Source: Littorina saxatilis (taxonomy: Eukaryota; Mollusca; Gastropoda; Littorinimorpha; Littorinidae). From it: a DNA stretch of 64,000 nt. Numbering within the stretch: the stretch's first letter is position 1; each line of letters starts with the position of its first letter. Under the pieces are notes generated by a model. The model saw only the letters and a list, made by a program, of their open reading frames with translations, did no database searches and had not been told where the DNA came from. Location: NCBI RefSeq assembly GCF_037325665.1, contig NC_090259.1, forward strand, positions 34,073,149 to 34,137,148, read 5' to 3'. The position numbers and the translations under genes were made by a program. This document shows positions 44,657 to 54,970 of the stretch, piece by piece.

Positions 44657-46631
44657 GTTGAAAACAGACAGATCCATATCAGATTTAACAATTTATGGCT
44701 CTACAAAGCAATGTTTTATTGCTTTTTAATCACAGCCATGCTCTAACAACATGAAGTAAAACAAAAAACCAAGAAACGTAAACACACTGACACAGAAAGT
44801 TAGCCACATTTTTTGACCTCATGCACGGCAGATTCAAACAAGTATTTCATGCAGTGCCGGTGTGCAGTTTTTGCAACGTTCAAAACTGTATAAATGCAGG
44901 TCTAGCTAAACGGTTTTGTAATCATGCTATGGAATTTGCAGAAAAAACAATAAATCGCATGAAAGTCAGGCAATAAAATAAGATGATCAAGAACTGTTAC
45001 AGTGTTGCGCTTACCTGAACGGTGGTTGGCATGAACACCAGTGTCACCACAGACTCGTGTAGAACCTGGTGAATTTTGCAAAGTTTAGCTTTCCATTTTG
45101 AAGACGGTAGCTTCCGTTGTCACAATCGATCATCGGGCAGTGACATGCCATTCAGTTAAAATCGATAATCGCTGAATTTACATCGACAAAACAACAAAAT
45201 GAACACAAGTGTCTGACTCGTCAGTCGCAGGACATACGCAAAGCTGTGTTGCAGACGATTTGTTTCCTCGAAAAAATGACACAGCCAATGAGAGGCGTCT
45301 GTGCGGTCACGTGATTTTCCTTCTTTGTTCCATGTAAACGTCGGAACTGTTTAGTGGTGTATTTCGATGGGGAGGTGGAGTTTGTGGCTGAGGTATGTGA
45401 AAAGCAAACAAAGCAATACAAAAAGATCATTGCTGATGATTGAAATGAGTCATGTGAATCAACAATAAAGATTGATTGTGGACGGCACGTCATTATTTTT
45501 GTTTTTAACACTTGAAACGCGAGAGCATCTGACACACTGGTAAATCCGAAGCTGTGCACGCAAGCTGATCAGCAGATCGTTTTTCTGCAGAATTCTCGCT
45601 CACATCGGCCACTATTTTAGCTCAGCGAACCGACAAATTTGCAACAGAACAATTTCTGAATGTTAGAAATTCGGCTGTAGATTTATAGATACCCTTTCTA
45701 TTCCATGGTTGTTGTTTTTTTCAGGGGGAAAGTACCGACATCTCAATCGCTGAAAAGATGACAGCATCACCACACAAGAAACTGTAAAAATTGCCAAAAG
45801 TAAGTAAAAATATTGACAGATCTATGTAAAAGACTATGAAAATTTAGAACTGGAACAACAGATATTCAAGAAATAACCGATAAGTGATATATTATAACTG
45901 AACCATTGATTGATTTGACATGTACATCATGCATGGAAGTTAAAAATGGTGCAGGAACTGAAGTCAGATCAACACATCAAAAAGATGAGTGCAATATATT
46001 TGTTTTCTTTCCCCTCCAGCATAATTCTGTTTTGATATATGCTTGATGTCTTCTGTTGTTTTTAAATTCATTGTCACTTCTAAATTGCATGCTTTATTGC
46101 AGAACGCTTGTGCATCTATCAAGAATGACAACTGCCTTTCACCGGAGCTCAGAGGGCTTGTCGACCAATTCAGTAATTGAAAAGTAAGTTTTTGAGTAAG
46201 GCGGTATAAAAAAAATCAGCTTGCAAAGTCCCAGTACCTGAAAGATCACTTTTATTCATAGTTATCGAGCAAAAATACTGCTTCGTTGCACAGAGAGGCT
46301 ACTGTTTACAAATATTTTAGGTACATGCCTGCCACTACAATATTTCATGTGTTTTTTAGGATCATTAATAGCACATGTCATAGTTGTAAGACATGATAAG
46401 GATTCATGAAAGTGGTTTGTCAACATCGTTACATGTTCTATAACGACAAATGGAATAGAACATTTAATATGTTCACATCCATTCATGTAAAGTGTAGTTT
46501 TGGGTTGTTGTCGTGTGTTGTTGGTTTTGATTGTGTGCATGCATCTACATCTTCAGTTTCACTCTTGGGTTGATTTCTGCTATATTTGTGTGTTGTTTTA
46601 ATTATAATATTTTATTTTCTGTGTTTTAGGT

Positions 46632-47181
46632 GCAGATCTGGAAGAGAAACTTCTGCTTCTTCATGACTGCCTAGTTCCCTGAGGCAAGGTTGGGAATGCT
46701 GCCAAGGAGAAGGCGTGGGCCAGGTACTACTCTGCTTTTTCAACCCAGCATTCAGGCATTACTGAGTTGACAGTATCCCCTGCAGTTTCAGCCTGGATTG
46801 CCTTGAACATGTTTATACTGTTGGTGTCTTAAAGGCCTATGAAGAAAAACTAGGGAACCAGTAAGTGCATTAGAAATCAAAGAGGATGAAGAGGACAATG
46901 CAAAGTATGTTGGAGGATGTGTTGCCAAAAAGCTAAAACAGAGAGTTTGGTGTCTCCAAAAGAGTGCGTACAGAGATGAGAAATTGCAGTGTTTGGAAGC
47001 CCTGACTTACGCACCTGAATCCTACAGTGAAGAGAGTGAAACCACCCCTGACATGACAAGCATGCTGAACAAGGGCAAACTGACCTTTGTCAAGCCCAAT
47101 GTATTGCAGATGTGTCTGTCCATGCAACACAAAGCAGAAATCTTAAACAGAATGAGGCAAAGCGTTGATGATATCAAATAA
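46632..47181 (+). pseudogene. Decayed transposase-like coding remnant inside the 4.9 kb element
   Basis: From an acceptor TGTTTTAG at 46629, fragments of coding character appear in shifting frames. The clearest is 46871-47181: IKEDEEDNAKYVGGCVAKKL, then ALTYAPESYSEESETTPDMT, then SMLNKGKLTFVKPN, ending DDIK and stop. The YVGGCVAKKL / L-x-K-G-K-L-T-x-x-K pattern resembles C-terminal regions of THAP9/P-like transposases. Upstream frames are interrupted. Family call is tentative. Confidence 0.35.
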
Positions 47182-47404
47182 CCAAAGGGAAGTAATTGCT
47201 CTTTATTCATACGACGTGACTGTGTAATAGAGTAAGCGAGAGTTGTACAAAACCTTTTCTCCTGGCACCTGAGAGAATAACAAGCATTGAAATATACAAG
47301 CGACTTTCATCCTCTCGTGCCAGGAGAAAAGGTTCCGTACAACTCTCGCTTAATCTATTACACATGTCGTATGCATAAAGAGCGATTACTTCCCTTTGGT
47401 GACT
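47182..47404. mobile_element. Short foldback MITE
   Basis: CCAAAGGGAAGTAATTGCTC at the left pairs with GAGCGATTACTTCCCTTTGG at the right. The arms extend about 90 bp through GCGAGAGTTGTACAAAACCT and CCTTTTCTCCTGGCACC and their inverses. It sits immediately after the stop codon of the remnant above. Confidence 0.8.
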
Positions 47405-47599
47405 TGATGTCCATGGAACATATTTTCTGGGAAACCTGTGCATCAACACACAGGCAAAAGCAGATGACTTTATTGAACCATGCAGGAACAGTGATGCTGT
47501 TCCGGTGTGTTTTTATGACACGTTGTATTCATTTGATCTTTCACAAGCTGTTCAAGAAGACACTTTGCAAAATGTTCTGTTTTTTTTTAAAATAAGACT

Positions 47600-48173
47600 C
47601 CACCACAAACTGAAGACAATGATGGACAAAATGAAATGTACATGAAAGAAAAGACTGAGGAAAAAGCTGAAAACATACAATGTTGAGAACAATCAGGAAG
47701 GATCTCTGTAGTGTGTTGTGTATGATCTTTCTTCATGCAGTACAAACTATCCTATCTGATCAAGTGCATGTACATTGAATTTGAACTTCTTGATCGTTGT
47801 CTTAGGTGTCGATTTTTGGTATTAAAATCTGCTGTCGTTAAAATGTACTTCTCTTCCTATTTGGCTCAGTATTGTATCACATGGCTTGTTCAGTGCCTGT
47901 TCTGTATTTTCATGAGTCCATGTAAATTTAAGTCTGCAACATGAAAAATTGAAACATATTCATTTTGCTATGGTTCAAACCTAATTCCTTTGTGTACTTG
48001 TTCAAGATATAATTTTGACAGCGAGATATTTTGCAAACAGTTTTCATTTCAAAATCAATTGTCAGCCACTTGATATATGTCTTGCATCGATGCGTCTGAT
48101 TGTTTTTATGTTGACCACTATGTACACTGGAATTTGCTTTGCTTTCCTAATAGAACATGTTCAGTCGCATACC
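47600..48173. other. Interior of the 4.9 kb element, nothing recognised
   Basis: AT-rich with no supported frame. Confidence 0.5.
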
Positions 48174-48188
48174 AGCAACACTTTGTTA

Positions 48189-48240
48189 TAACCTTGAATG
48201 GTTGAAAACGACGTTAAACACCAAATAAAGAAAGAAAGAA
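48189..48240 (+). mobile_element. CGTTAAAC-tailed retroposon, 52-bp 3' stub
   Basis: Only the final GGTTGAAAACGACGTTAAAC... and AAAG units, yet flanked by a perfect 15-bp duplication AGCAACACTTTGTTA (48174-48188 and 48241-48255). An extreme 5' truncation. Confidence 0.95.
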
Positions 48241-48346
48241 AGCAACACTTTGTTAACGTTTGAATGGAATTGGAAGTTGTATGAACTCAAATAGAGCATA
48301 TGTATCTTTGGTCACAGTGACACACACCATACAGTGGCAATTAATG

Positions 48347-48642
48347 CAGGGCCGGACTAGGGCTACGGGGTGGGGGGGGTGGGTGGGTTATGGAGGTTGC
48401 GCAACCCCCCCTCCCCACCCTAAACATGTACCTCACTTATTTAAAAAAAAAATGTATTATTGTTTATTTTATGCCGTTTCATGCAAGGAGCGACCATTTT
48501 CCTATCTCAGAATATGACCTACCCTTCAGCTTAAGGGAGCTTCGCCCCCTGACCCCCACAAGGGGCAGAGGAACATCCCCCTGGACCACCACTGGCAACC
48601 CCCCCGCCCCCCCCCTCCTCCTCTTTGCTTAGTCCGGCCCTG
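48347..48642 (+). mobile_element. hAT-like MITE, 13-bp TIR, 5-bp target duplication
   Basis: CAGGGCCGGACTA (48347-48359) and TAGTCCGGCCCTG (48630-48642) are perfect inverted ends, flanked by TAATG on both sides (48342-48346, 48643-48647). Same family as 610-906 in opposite orientation. Confidence 0.85.
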
Positions 48643-48649
48643 TAATGTA

Positions 48650-49664
48650 CTGGTCAACATTCACTATCTCACTCAGTCTCAATTCGCACAATTTGACACA
48701 AGAAAGATTCCTATTCATACACATGCATATATATTTAATCAATGAAGTAGATACATTTTCAAACAAAGTTTCAACATGTTGCACCCAAATTAAAGCATAA
48801 ATTCTTGTGAAATTTAATTAATTAATTAACGGGAATTAATCAATGCTTTAATTTGGGAGTTTGAAATTTGTCGCAATAATTTCTTGGTCAAGTTTATTTA
48901 CATTCTCTGCTAAAGAGCTTTACAGTCAAATCCAATTTTCCACACCTAACCTATAAAACACAACATTCCAAATGAAAAGAAAAAAAAAATCATTCTCTTG
49001 GCTCAGAATTGGTGTTGAATAATTATAACACAAAGCGATTTACTGAAAATGTTACTTGTCACTCACTTCAACACTGTCGCCAAGCCAGTCTAAACTGCAG
49101 CACGCTGCTTCGGGAGGGACTTTTTCCTTTACACTTTAAATCCAAACACCATCAGCTGCGTAGACTGAAAATGCTGACTCAAAGTCAAACCTTAACCAAG
49201 CTGGCCTCCAGGCTCCAGCACAACAACCTTAACCACCTGGTTCACCTCGTTCTTCGCGAGGCACCACGACTCGGGAAGCTGCTGTACATCACGACACAGT
49301 TCTTCAAAGTTGTGGTTGCAACAACCTCTGGCAATTCTGGTGCGGGACGGAATGTCTGAAAAAAAGCAGAACAATAAACCCTTAGTAAAACTAAATTTCT
49401 AGAGAAATAAGTCTAACTGTCCATACAAATAGCTGGATGATAGCTATTAATGGCAGTTGATAGACGTTTGAAGTTGAACGATTTGGTGGAGAATAGGTCG
49501 ACAAGCTCTCTGAGCTCCGTTGAAAGGCAGAAAGAACAAGCGTTCTGCAATAAAGCATGCAATTTAGAAGTGACAATGAATTTAAAAACAACAGAAGACA
49601 TCAAACATATATATCAAAACAGAATTCTGCTAGAGGGGAGAGAAAACAAATTATATATATTGCA
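48650..49664. other. Interior of the 4.9 kb element, weak exon-like pieces
   Basis: ORFs near 49009-49359 and 49192-49374 are short and unsupported by family similarity. Reported as unassigned. Confidence 0.4.
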
Positions 49665-50459
49665 CTGATCTTTTTGATGTGTTGATCTGACTTCAGTTCC
49701 TGCACCATTTTTAACTTCCATGCATGATGTACATGTCAAATCAATCAATGGTTCAGTTATAATATATCACTTATCGGTTATTTCTTGAATATCTGTTGTT
49801 CCAGTTCTAAATTTTCATAGTCTTTTACATAGATCTGTCAATATTTTTACTTACTTTTGGCAATTCTTGCAGTTTGTGCTGTCATCTTTTCAGCGATTGA
49901 GATGTCGGTACTTTCCCCCTGAAAAAAACAACAACCATGGAATAGAAAGGGTATCTATAAATCTACAGCCGAATTTCTAACATTCAGAAATTGTTCTGTT
50001 GCAAATTTGTCGGTTCGCTGAGCTAAAATAGTGGCCGATGTGAGCGAGAATTCTGCAGAAAAACGATCTGCTGATCAGCTTGCGTGCACAGCTTCGGATT
50101 TACCAGTGTGTCAGATGCTCTCGCGTTTCAAGTGTTAAAAACAAAAATAATGACGTGCCGTCCACAATCAATCTTTATTGTTGATTCACATGACTCATTT
50201 CAATCATCAGCAATGATCTTTTTGTATTGCTTTGTTTGCTTTTCACATACCTCAGCCACAAACTCCACCTCCCCTTCGAAATTCTCCTTCTTCTCCATGT
50301 GTTGAAAGACTGCACCGGAAGTAAAGTTACTGTCAAAATCGTCTTTTCCGCTTTCCGCTACTTGGTGAGCGCGCGCAACGAGTTGGCGATCCTGTCAATA
50401 CACATCTATGATGAGATCGACTTCTTTAGCCCATGAGACCTTTTCGGTATCTGAGCAGC

Positions 50460-50469
50460 TCTCGCGAGA
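50460..50469. promoter_or_regulatory. TCTCGCGAGA (CGCG-box) upstream of gene D
   Basis: A perfect 10-bp palindrome, the core-promoter motif bound by BANP in vertebrates. Related CGCGAGA and CTCGCAAGAGA sequences follow within 100 bp. It lies 204 bp before the gene D ATG in a CpG-richer stretch. Regulation is inferred from the motif alone. Confidence 0.55.
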
Positions 50470-50663
50470 CACGCTCTTTGTTATGCTTTGAACATCGCGA
50501 GAACTTCGAACCTTGGCTTGTGCAGCTCGCAAGAGATCGCTGTGCCGCATGCTTTGCTATGCTAAGTTTGCGAGAGATTACGAGAGCTTGGAATACCGAT
50601 AGGGTCTATTTCTCTCTTTGTGCTTTTATTTTTATTTCCACAAATTGCTTCTCCAGGACCATC

Positions 50664-50849
50664 ATGCCGAGAACATGTGCGGTTGCCACCTGCGTCAACA
50701 GCGAGACCAAGCTCAGAAAATGGGGAGCAGACATCTGTGAAAAACACCACATTGCACAGAAGAACTGCGACTGTAGCTGGCCATTTGAACTGCGGCCCTT
50801 TCCATCAGCAGAAAGAGAGCCTGTCATACGTGAAGAATGGATCAAGCGG
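50664..50849 (+). CDS. Gene D, exon 1: extended THAP domain, N-terminal part
   Basis: ATG at 50664 (context GACCATCATGC). Encodes MPRTCAVATC, with the first zinc-binding Cys pair C5/C10, then KWGADICEKHH and CDCSWPFELRPFP and REEWIKR, the conserved Phe-Pro and Trp of a THAP domain. The W-x4-C-x2-H...C-x-C insertion marks an extended THAP subclass. Donor CGG|GTAACT at 50849 in phase 0; exon 2 supplies the C-x2-H half. THAP domains bind DNA and derive from P-type transposases; here it replaces the CENP-B HTH of genes A and B. Confidence 0.8.
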
Positions 50850-50934
50850 GTAACTTTCAACCATGGCAAGATAATTGTGAAAGGCACACTTCTTTTGAAA
50901 ACTGCCTTTGGGTCACTGCCTCAGACCTATACCC

Positions 50935-51416
50935 ACAGGGGCGGATTAGGGGGGTGGTTACAGGGGTTCCGGAACCCTCCCGCCCTCGGCTGTAAAAAAA
51001 ACCCCACAAAAAACCAACTGTTTGTGAATTATGTTGTTGTTTCTGTCTGTAAAGCCGGGGAAGAGTTAATTGTTCAATCAGTATCATTTTTGTACAGTTT
51101 TAACTGCCACTCCTATGTGACATGTCTTCCCTCTCTAACCATACTGTATAATGTCGGGAGCAGATATGGAAGATAAATTGCCATTATTTAATACTAACTT
51201 TAAAAGAAATAATGCGTGGCTGCTGACACCAGTTGATCATGTTTAAAATCAAGGATAAGCCACAAATTGTTTATAAGATAGCTAAATTTCTTCAGCTTCA
51301 GGGGGGCTTTGCCCCCAGACCCCCCAACGGTACCCCACCTCTACCGACCCCTGGACCCCAGGTTGTAACCCCCCCCCCACCCCCCACCCCCCTCGGGCTT
51401 AACTGCTCCGCCCTTG
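50935..51416. mobile_element. hAT-like MITE in gene D intron 1
   Basis: Left end CAGGGGCGGATTAGG; the right end read in reverse is CAAGGGCGGAGCAG. C/G homopolymers near both ends resemble the 48347 family. No clean target duplication. Confidence 0.55.
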
Positions 51417-51712
51417 AGCCAGGTCTCTTTACAAGCGATGAGACCATCCTCCACTTGATCCCATACCAAAACTCAACTCCTTGATTGTTTGCTGTGATGA
51501 GTTGGAATTTTGTGTAAGAACTAATCCTTAAAAGGCTACCAGAGGCATTCACAAAATTAATTCATACAAAATTCCCGTTCTGCACAACTAGAGAGCACGA
51601 ATGCTGTCTGTTTTTGGTATGTGACCAAGTGGAGGGATGGGATGGTCTTATCCCATGTCAAAGCCTGGCCAGATCTGAGACGGCGACCCAAACTTGTTTT
51701 CTTTAGAAGGAG
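51417..51712. mobile_element. T2-type foldback MITE remnant in gene D intron 1
   Basis: GCCAGGTCTCTTTACAAGCG at the left and CATGTCAAAGCCTGGCCAGATCTGAG at the right match the arms of 14926-15325. The terminal TTAA ends are degraded. Confidence 0.6.
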
Positions 51713-51807
51713 GGGAGTTGTCGTCCCATAGTAAATAAGAGTGTGTGTACAAATGTATACAGAAGCTGATCAAAGAAAACCTGGAAAAAAATACACTGCA
51801 TGGGCAG

Positions 51808-51998
51808 ACCTGCTAGTGCTTTATTCCTATTTGTCTGTACATGCAAGCACAAGACCAAGTGCGTATGGAAAGGATCTTGTAGTCCATGTCGGAGTTTGGT
51901 GGGTCATAGAAACACGAACATACCCAGCATGTTTCCCCTGAAAGTGGCATATGGCTGCTTGAATGACGGGTAAAAAACGTCATGCAATTGCAAGTAAA
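51808..51998 (+). mobile_element. SINE body of third family, headless
   Basis: Matches the body of 34217-34562 (GTACATGCAAGCACAAGACC, GTGGGTCATAGAAACACG, CATATGGCTGCTTGAATG). The tRNA-like head is missing. Confidence 0.75.
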
Positions 51999-52075
51999 AG
52001 ATGTGGGAGTTTCACCCATAAACAAAGAAGAAGGATAATACCAATACATTTCTGTGCAAAATTGTGTTTTCACAG

Positions 52076-52378
52076 GTGTATGGGAAAGATTCGGCCAGCA
52101 GCCACGAGAGATTGGAGCCCAACAAGGAAGGTCGTGTGTGCTCCCAACACTTTCTGCCAGGTGATACCGTTCCAACTCTGAACCTGGGTCACAGCAGGAA
52201 GCAAGTGAAGAAGAAAAGCCACCCTAGACGCCGCTACAACAGCTACGCTACAGTCCAGTGTCGTGTGAAGGAGGAAAAGAACCCTGATGTTGAGCCACCT
52301 TCTACTCCTCGGCCTAACTCTGATGTTGGTAATGGCTGTCCTTCGCAGGCGAAGACGACCACAACTTTGTTTCCATCA
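52076..52378 (+). CDS. Gene D, exon 2: THAP C-terminal half and basic linker
   Basis: Acceptor TGTTTTCACAG ends at 52075; donor TCA|GTAAGT at 52378, phase 0 to phase 0 (101 codons). Joined to exon 1 it reads EEWIKR|VYGKDS and EGRVCSQHFLPGDTVPTLNL, restoring the THAP C-x2-H (C84, H87) and the conserved Phe. A basic KQVKKKSHPRRR stretch follows, likely DNA contact or nuclear localisation, then a Ser/Thr/Pro linker. Confidence 0.8.
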
Positions 52379-53029
52379 GTAAGTGTGAAGATGGCTGGTC
52401 AAGCTGATCCTTGACTTGAAATGTCCACAGCTGCCAACTGCAATGCTTTTAGCGTAGCATGCTACGTTTTAAGAGCTACGCTAAGCTAAAGATGGCTATG
52501 CTTAAAGAAATAATGACAAGCATGCAACAGTTCCCTCTATTTTTGATTCCTGGTACACATGTACTCATTTGTGATTCCCATTCTCTATAGCAGTCACAAA
52601 ATTGGTCATAAGACATAGTCTATATTGAAAAGTGGCTCTGCAGATACTCTCCTATCATCATGTTATGTTCCTGCATTGTCATGAAACCGTATATTATATT
52701 AAAAATGTCTATCCTTGTGCAAGATGGCATAATTGCGGATGTTGGAATACATTTTAGAAAATGCTACGTTTAAACATCATTTGCTGTGCTGAAAATTCCC
52801 CCCCAAAAATCTCAATTGCTACACTTGAGGCTTGACAAGGGTTGGCAGGTCTGAAAGTCTGTCACTTGGCCTTCCCCTCTTCCTTTTCCTTCTGTCGGTT
52901 CCAAGTCAGAGCCTGGTGGGTGATGCTGGATGTTGGTTACCTGAGGCTGTGACCAATCAAGTCCAACTTCCTCTTCAGGATCTGGCTGTCAACTGGCTCC
53001 TGTCTCTCTCTTCCCTTCAGCCAACACTA
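52379..53029. other. Gene D intron 2, unique part
   Basis: Repeated GCTACG(T/C)TTAA-like words near 52450-52495. No element ends apart from the MITE at 53030. Confidence 0.5.
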
Positions 53030-53223
53030 CAGTGGAACCCCGCTTTTAAGACCTAAACAAAAATCAGAAAAAAGACAGGTCTTGCAATGAAAGGAGTCTT
53101 AAAATGGGGATAAATATATAATACAGGGGTATTGAACAGAAAATGTGAAACACCTAGGCCTTAAATGTGGGGAGGGGAGGGAGAGTCTTAATTGGGGGGG
53201 GGGGGGGGTGACGGGTTCCACTG
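53030..53223. mobile_element. Short pogo-like MITE in gene D intron 2
   Basis: CAGTGGAACCCCGCTTTTAA at the left and GACGGGTTCCACTG at the right, 194 bp, with the same family words (GTCTTAA, AGACC) as 29827-30762 and 32461-33024. TA is on the left only. Confidence 0.8.
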
Positions 53224-53258
53224 TTCTCAGCTGTAATTGAGTTTTCTGCTTTTTGCAG

Positions 53259-53452
53259 TACTTGCGCCCTAATCGCTGTAGCCTCCCAAGCATGACAGAG
53301 AACACAGCAAGAGTGGGCAAGGAAGGGCAGTGTCGTGTAGCAGAGGAGAGGCAGTTGATCATTGGCAATGAGTTTGCTGAATGTTGGAGTTCCGTGGGGA
53401 AAAATGAAGGTCTTCAGTCCGACACCAGCATTGCCAAGTTTCTGTTAGATAT
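53259..53452 (+). CDS. Gene D, exon 3: Trp/SDxxIAxFL module
   Basis: Acceptor CTTTTTGCAG ends at 53258. The donor is GAT AT|GTGAGT at 53452; enters phase 0, leaves phase 2. C-terminal part reads AEERQLIIGNEFAECWS, SVGKNEGL, QSDTSIAKFLLD, colinear with the module of A, B and C. Exit phase 2 into a CxxC exon is the same as in the other three genes, the strongest argument for common descent. Confidence 0.8.
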
Positions 53453-53949
53453 GTGAGTACTTATGTTATTGTTTACAATATATTTTATGCACCAGCTTGT
53501 ATTATTTCTGTTGATGTTGCTATTCCATATACCATTAGTTATTCTGTTTCATTGTATCTCATATTCTGAACACAGAAGAGAGAATTAAAAAAACTAAACA
53601 ACAACTGGTAGTGGTATGTGTGAACACCATGTTTTGATGTGTGAGTTGATGTGAAAGTTATTATATAACTTGTAATACTATCTTTTAAGTAACCTGCAGT
53701 ATAGATATTTGATAGCTTAGACGTTTATTAAAAAAAATTTCACCATTGTGTTTCAAATATTCAGTGAAATGATTGTGGCATTGGTCACATATAACATCAT
53801 GATGAAAATAATAATCTGCTCATATTGCTATTAGATTTCAAGTTTGGGTGAGAACTCGATCATGAGATCAAAACAAATGAATGTTAGCGTGTAATTTCAA
53901 AGTAATTTCTTTTTCAGAAGTCTTGTTCTATTTCCATTTTTTTATTACA

Positions 53950-53958
<9 letters not shown>

Positions 53959-54030
<72 letters not shown>
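53959..54030 (+). repeat. (TG)n microsatellite
   Basis: About 36 TG units, ending 28 bp before the acceptor of exon 4. It occupies the region where the polypyrimidine tract and branch point would be, so its length may affect splicing. Confidence 0.95.
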
Positions 54031-54032
<2 letters not shown>

Positions 54033-54058
54033 CTGGTTTTATTGATTTGATATTTCAG

Positions 54059-54849
54059 GTACAAGAACAGATGTTCATCTTCAACTCCAATGGCAAAGGA
54101 CAACATAGACTCAGCTGCTATGTGTGGAAAGTGTTGCACCAATCTCATTCTGTATTGTCCAACCTGTCAGCAACCATCCCAGAAACAACCTGTGCAACAT
54201 TCTTCACAGACATCACTATCACAGAAACAAACATTGCAGGATTCATCAGTGAGAAATCCACCTTTTCAAAGCACATCTTCGCGGGAATCAACTGTACACG
54301 CACTTTCTCTGCAGAATTCATCATTGCAAGGACTAGCTGTACAGAGCAGGCCATGGCAGAAGGTATTTGTACAGAAAACTGCTAAGAAAACTGATGTGGA
54401 TAAATCATCACAAAAAGTGGTTTTACCTGTACAAGTGGCAGATTTTTTGTCAAAGGGAGGTCAGTTCCTAGCACAGCCACCAACTTCTTCTGTAGCAGTG
54501 CCAGTTGCATTACACAAGGCCGGGTCTTTACACACACCTGTGCAGTTGGCGGGTACTGCATCACCAAGCGGACTGAAGTTTTCACAAATATCAGATGATG
54601 TGAAAGAAGAAGCTGTAAACTGTGACACAGAAGCCTTCGGTGTGTTATCTGAGGAAGGGGAAGATCGTATGGACAGAACAGAAGGCAGAGAAGTGGATGT
54701 ACGCATTAAACAAGAACCGGGCATTGACGATGTTGAACCTTTGGTTGTCAGGCCTAGTTGTAAACCCGCCTCAGATAGGACATTGCATGACACAGTGGGA
54801 CCAGAAGATGATTTGACAGGACTTCCAATCCACTTTGCAGAGACAGCAG
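54059..54849 (+). CDS. Gene D, exon 4: paired-CxxC knuckle and acidic tail
   Basis: Acceptor TTTCAG ends at 54058; one base completes the split codon (FLLD-M-YKNRCSS). Donor GCAG|GTAAGA at 54849 in phase 1. The knuckle is CGKCCTNLILYCPTC (C-x2-C-x7-C-x2-C), followed by a Gln/Ser/Pro-rich region and an acidic part with SUMO-consensus VKEE and IKQE. In A, B and C the equivalent exon ends the protein; here it splices on to zinc-finger exons. Confidence 0.8.
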
Positions 54850-54970
54850 GTAAGATAACCAGTCACAATTATCTTCACAATCTTTTTTTCTTCTTTTTTT
54901 TGTGTGGGGGGGGGGGGGGGGGAGCAGGGGGAGGGAGAGGGTGTGTGTGATAGGAAGGAGTATGACTATG

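Larger units (their letters stand above)
45378..50283. mobile_element. 4.9 kb DNA element with about 620-bp near-identical inverted repeats
   Basis: Left arm about 45378-46000 and right arm about 49665-50283 are inverted and almost identical except for a short indel block near 45765/49870. The tips are TTTCGATGGGGAGGTGG and its inverse CCACCTCCCCTTCGAAA. Outside the tips, the flanking sequence is contiguous in a paralogous locus at 40.68 kb, giving an empty-site comparison and a 2-bp (AT) or no duplication. Each arm carries exon-like pieces (a GTATGTG donor, a TTTTTTTCAG acceptor, and GAAAAGATGACAGCA before GTAAGT). ISL2EU-type elements use 2-bp AT duplications; that assignment is only a suggestion. 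Confidence 0.65.

Noticed and set aside
45221-45559. 112-residue minus ORF and its twin at 50084-50305
   Set aside because: Identical because both lie in the inverted arms of the 4.9 kb element; the composition looks non-coding and splice signals on the other strand explain the arms better.
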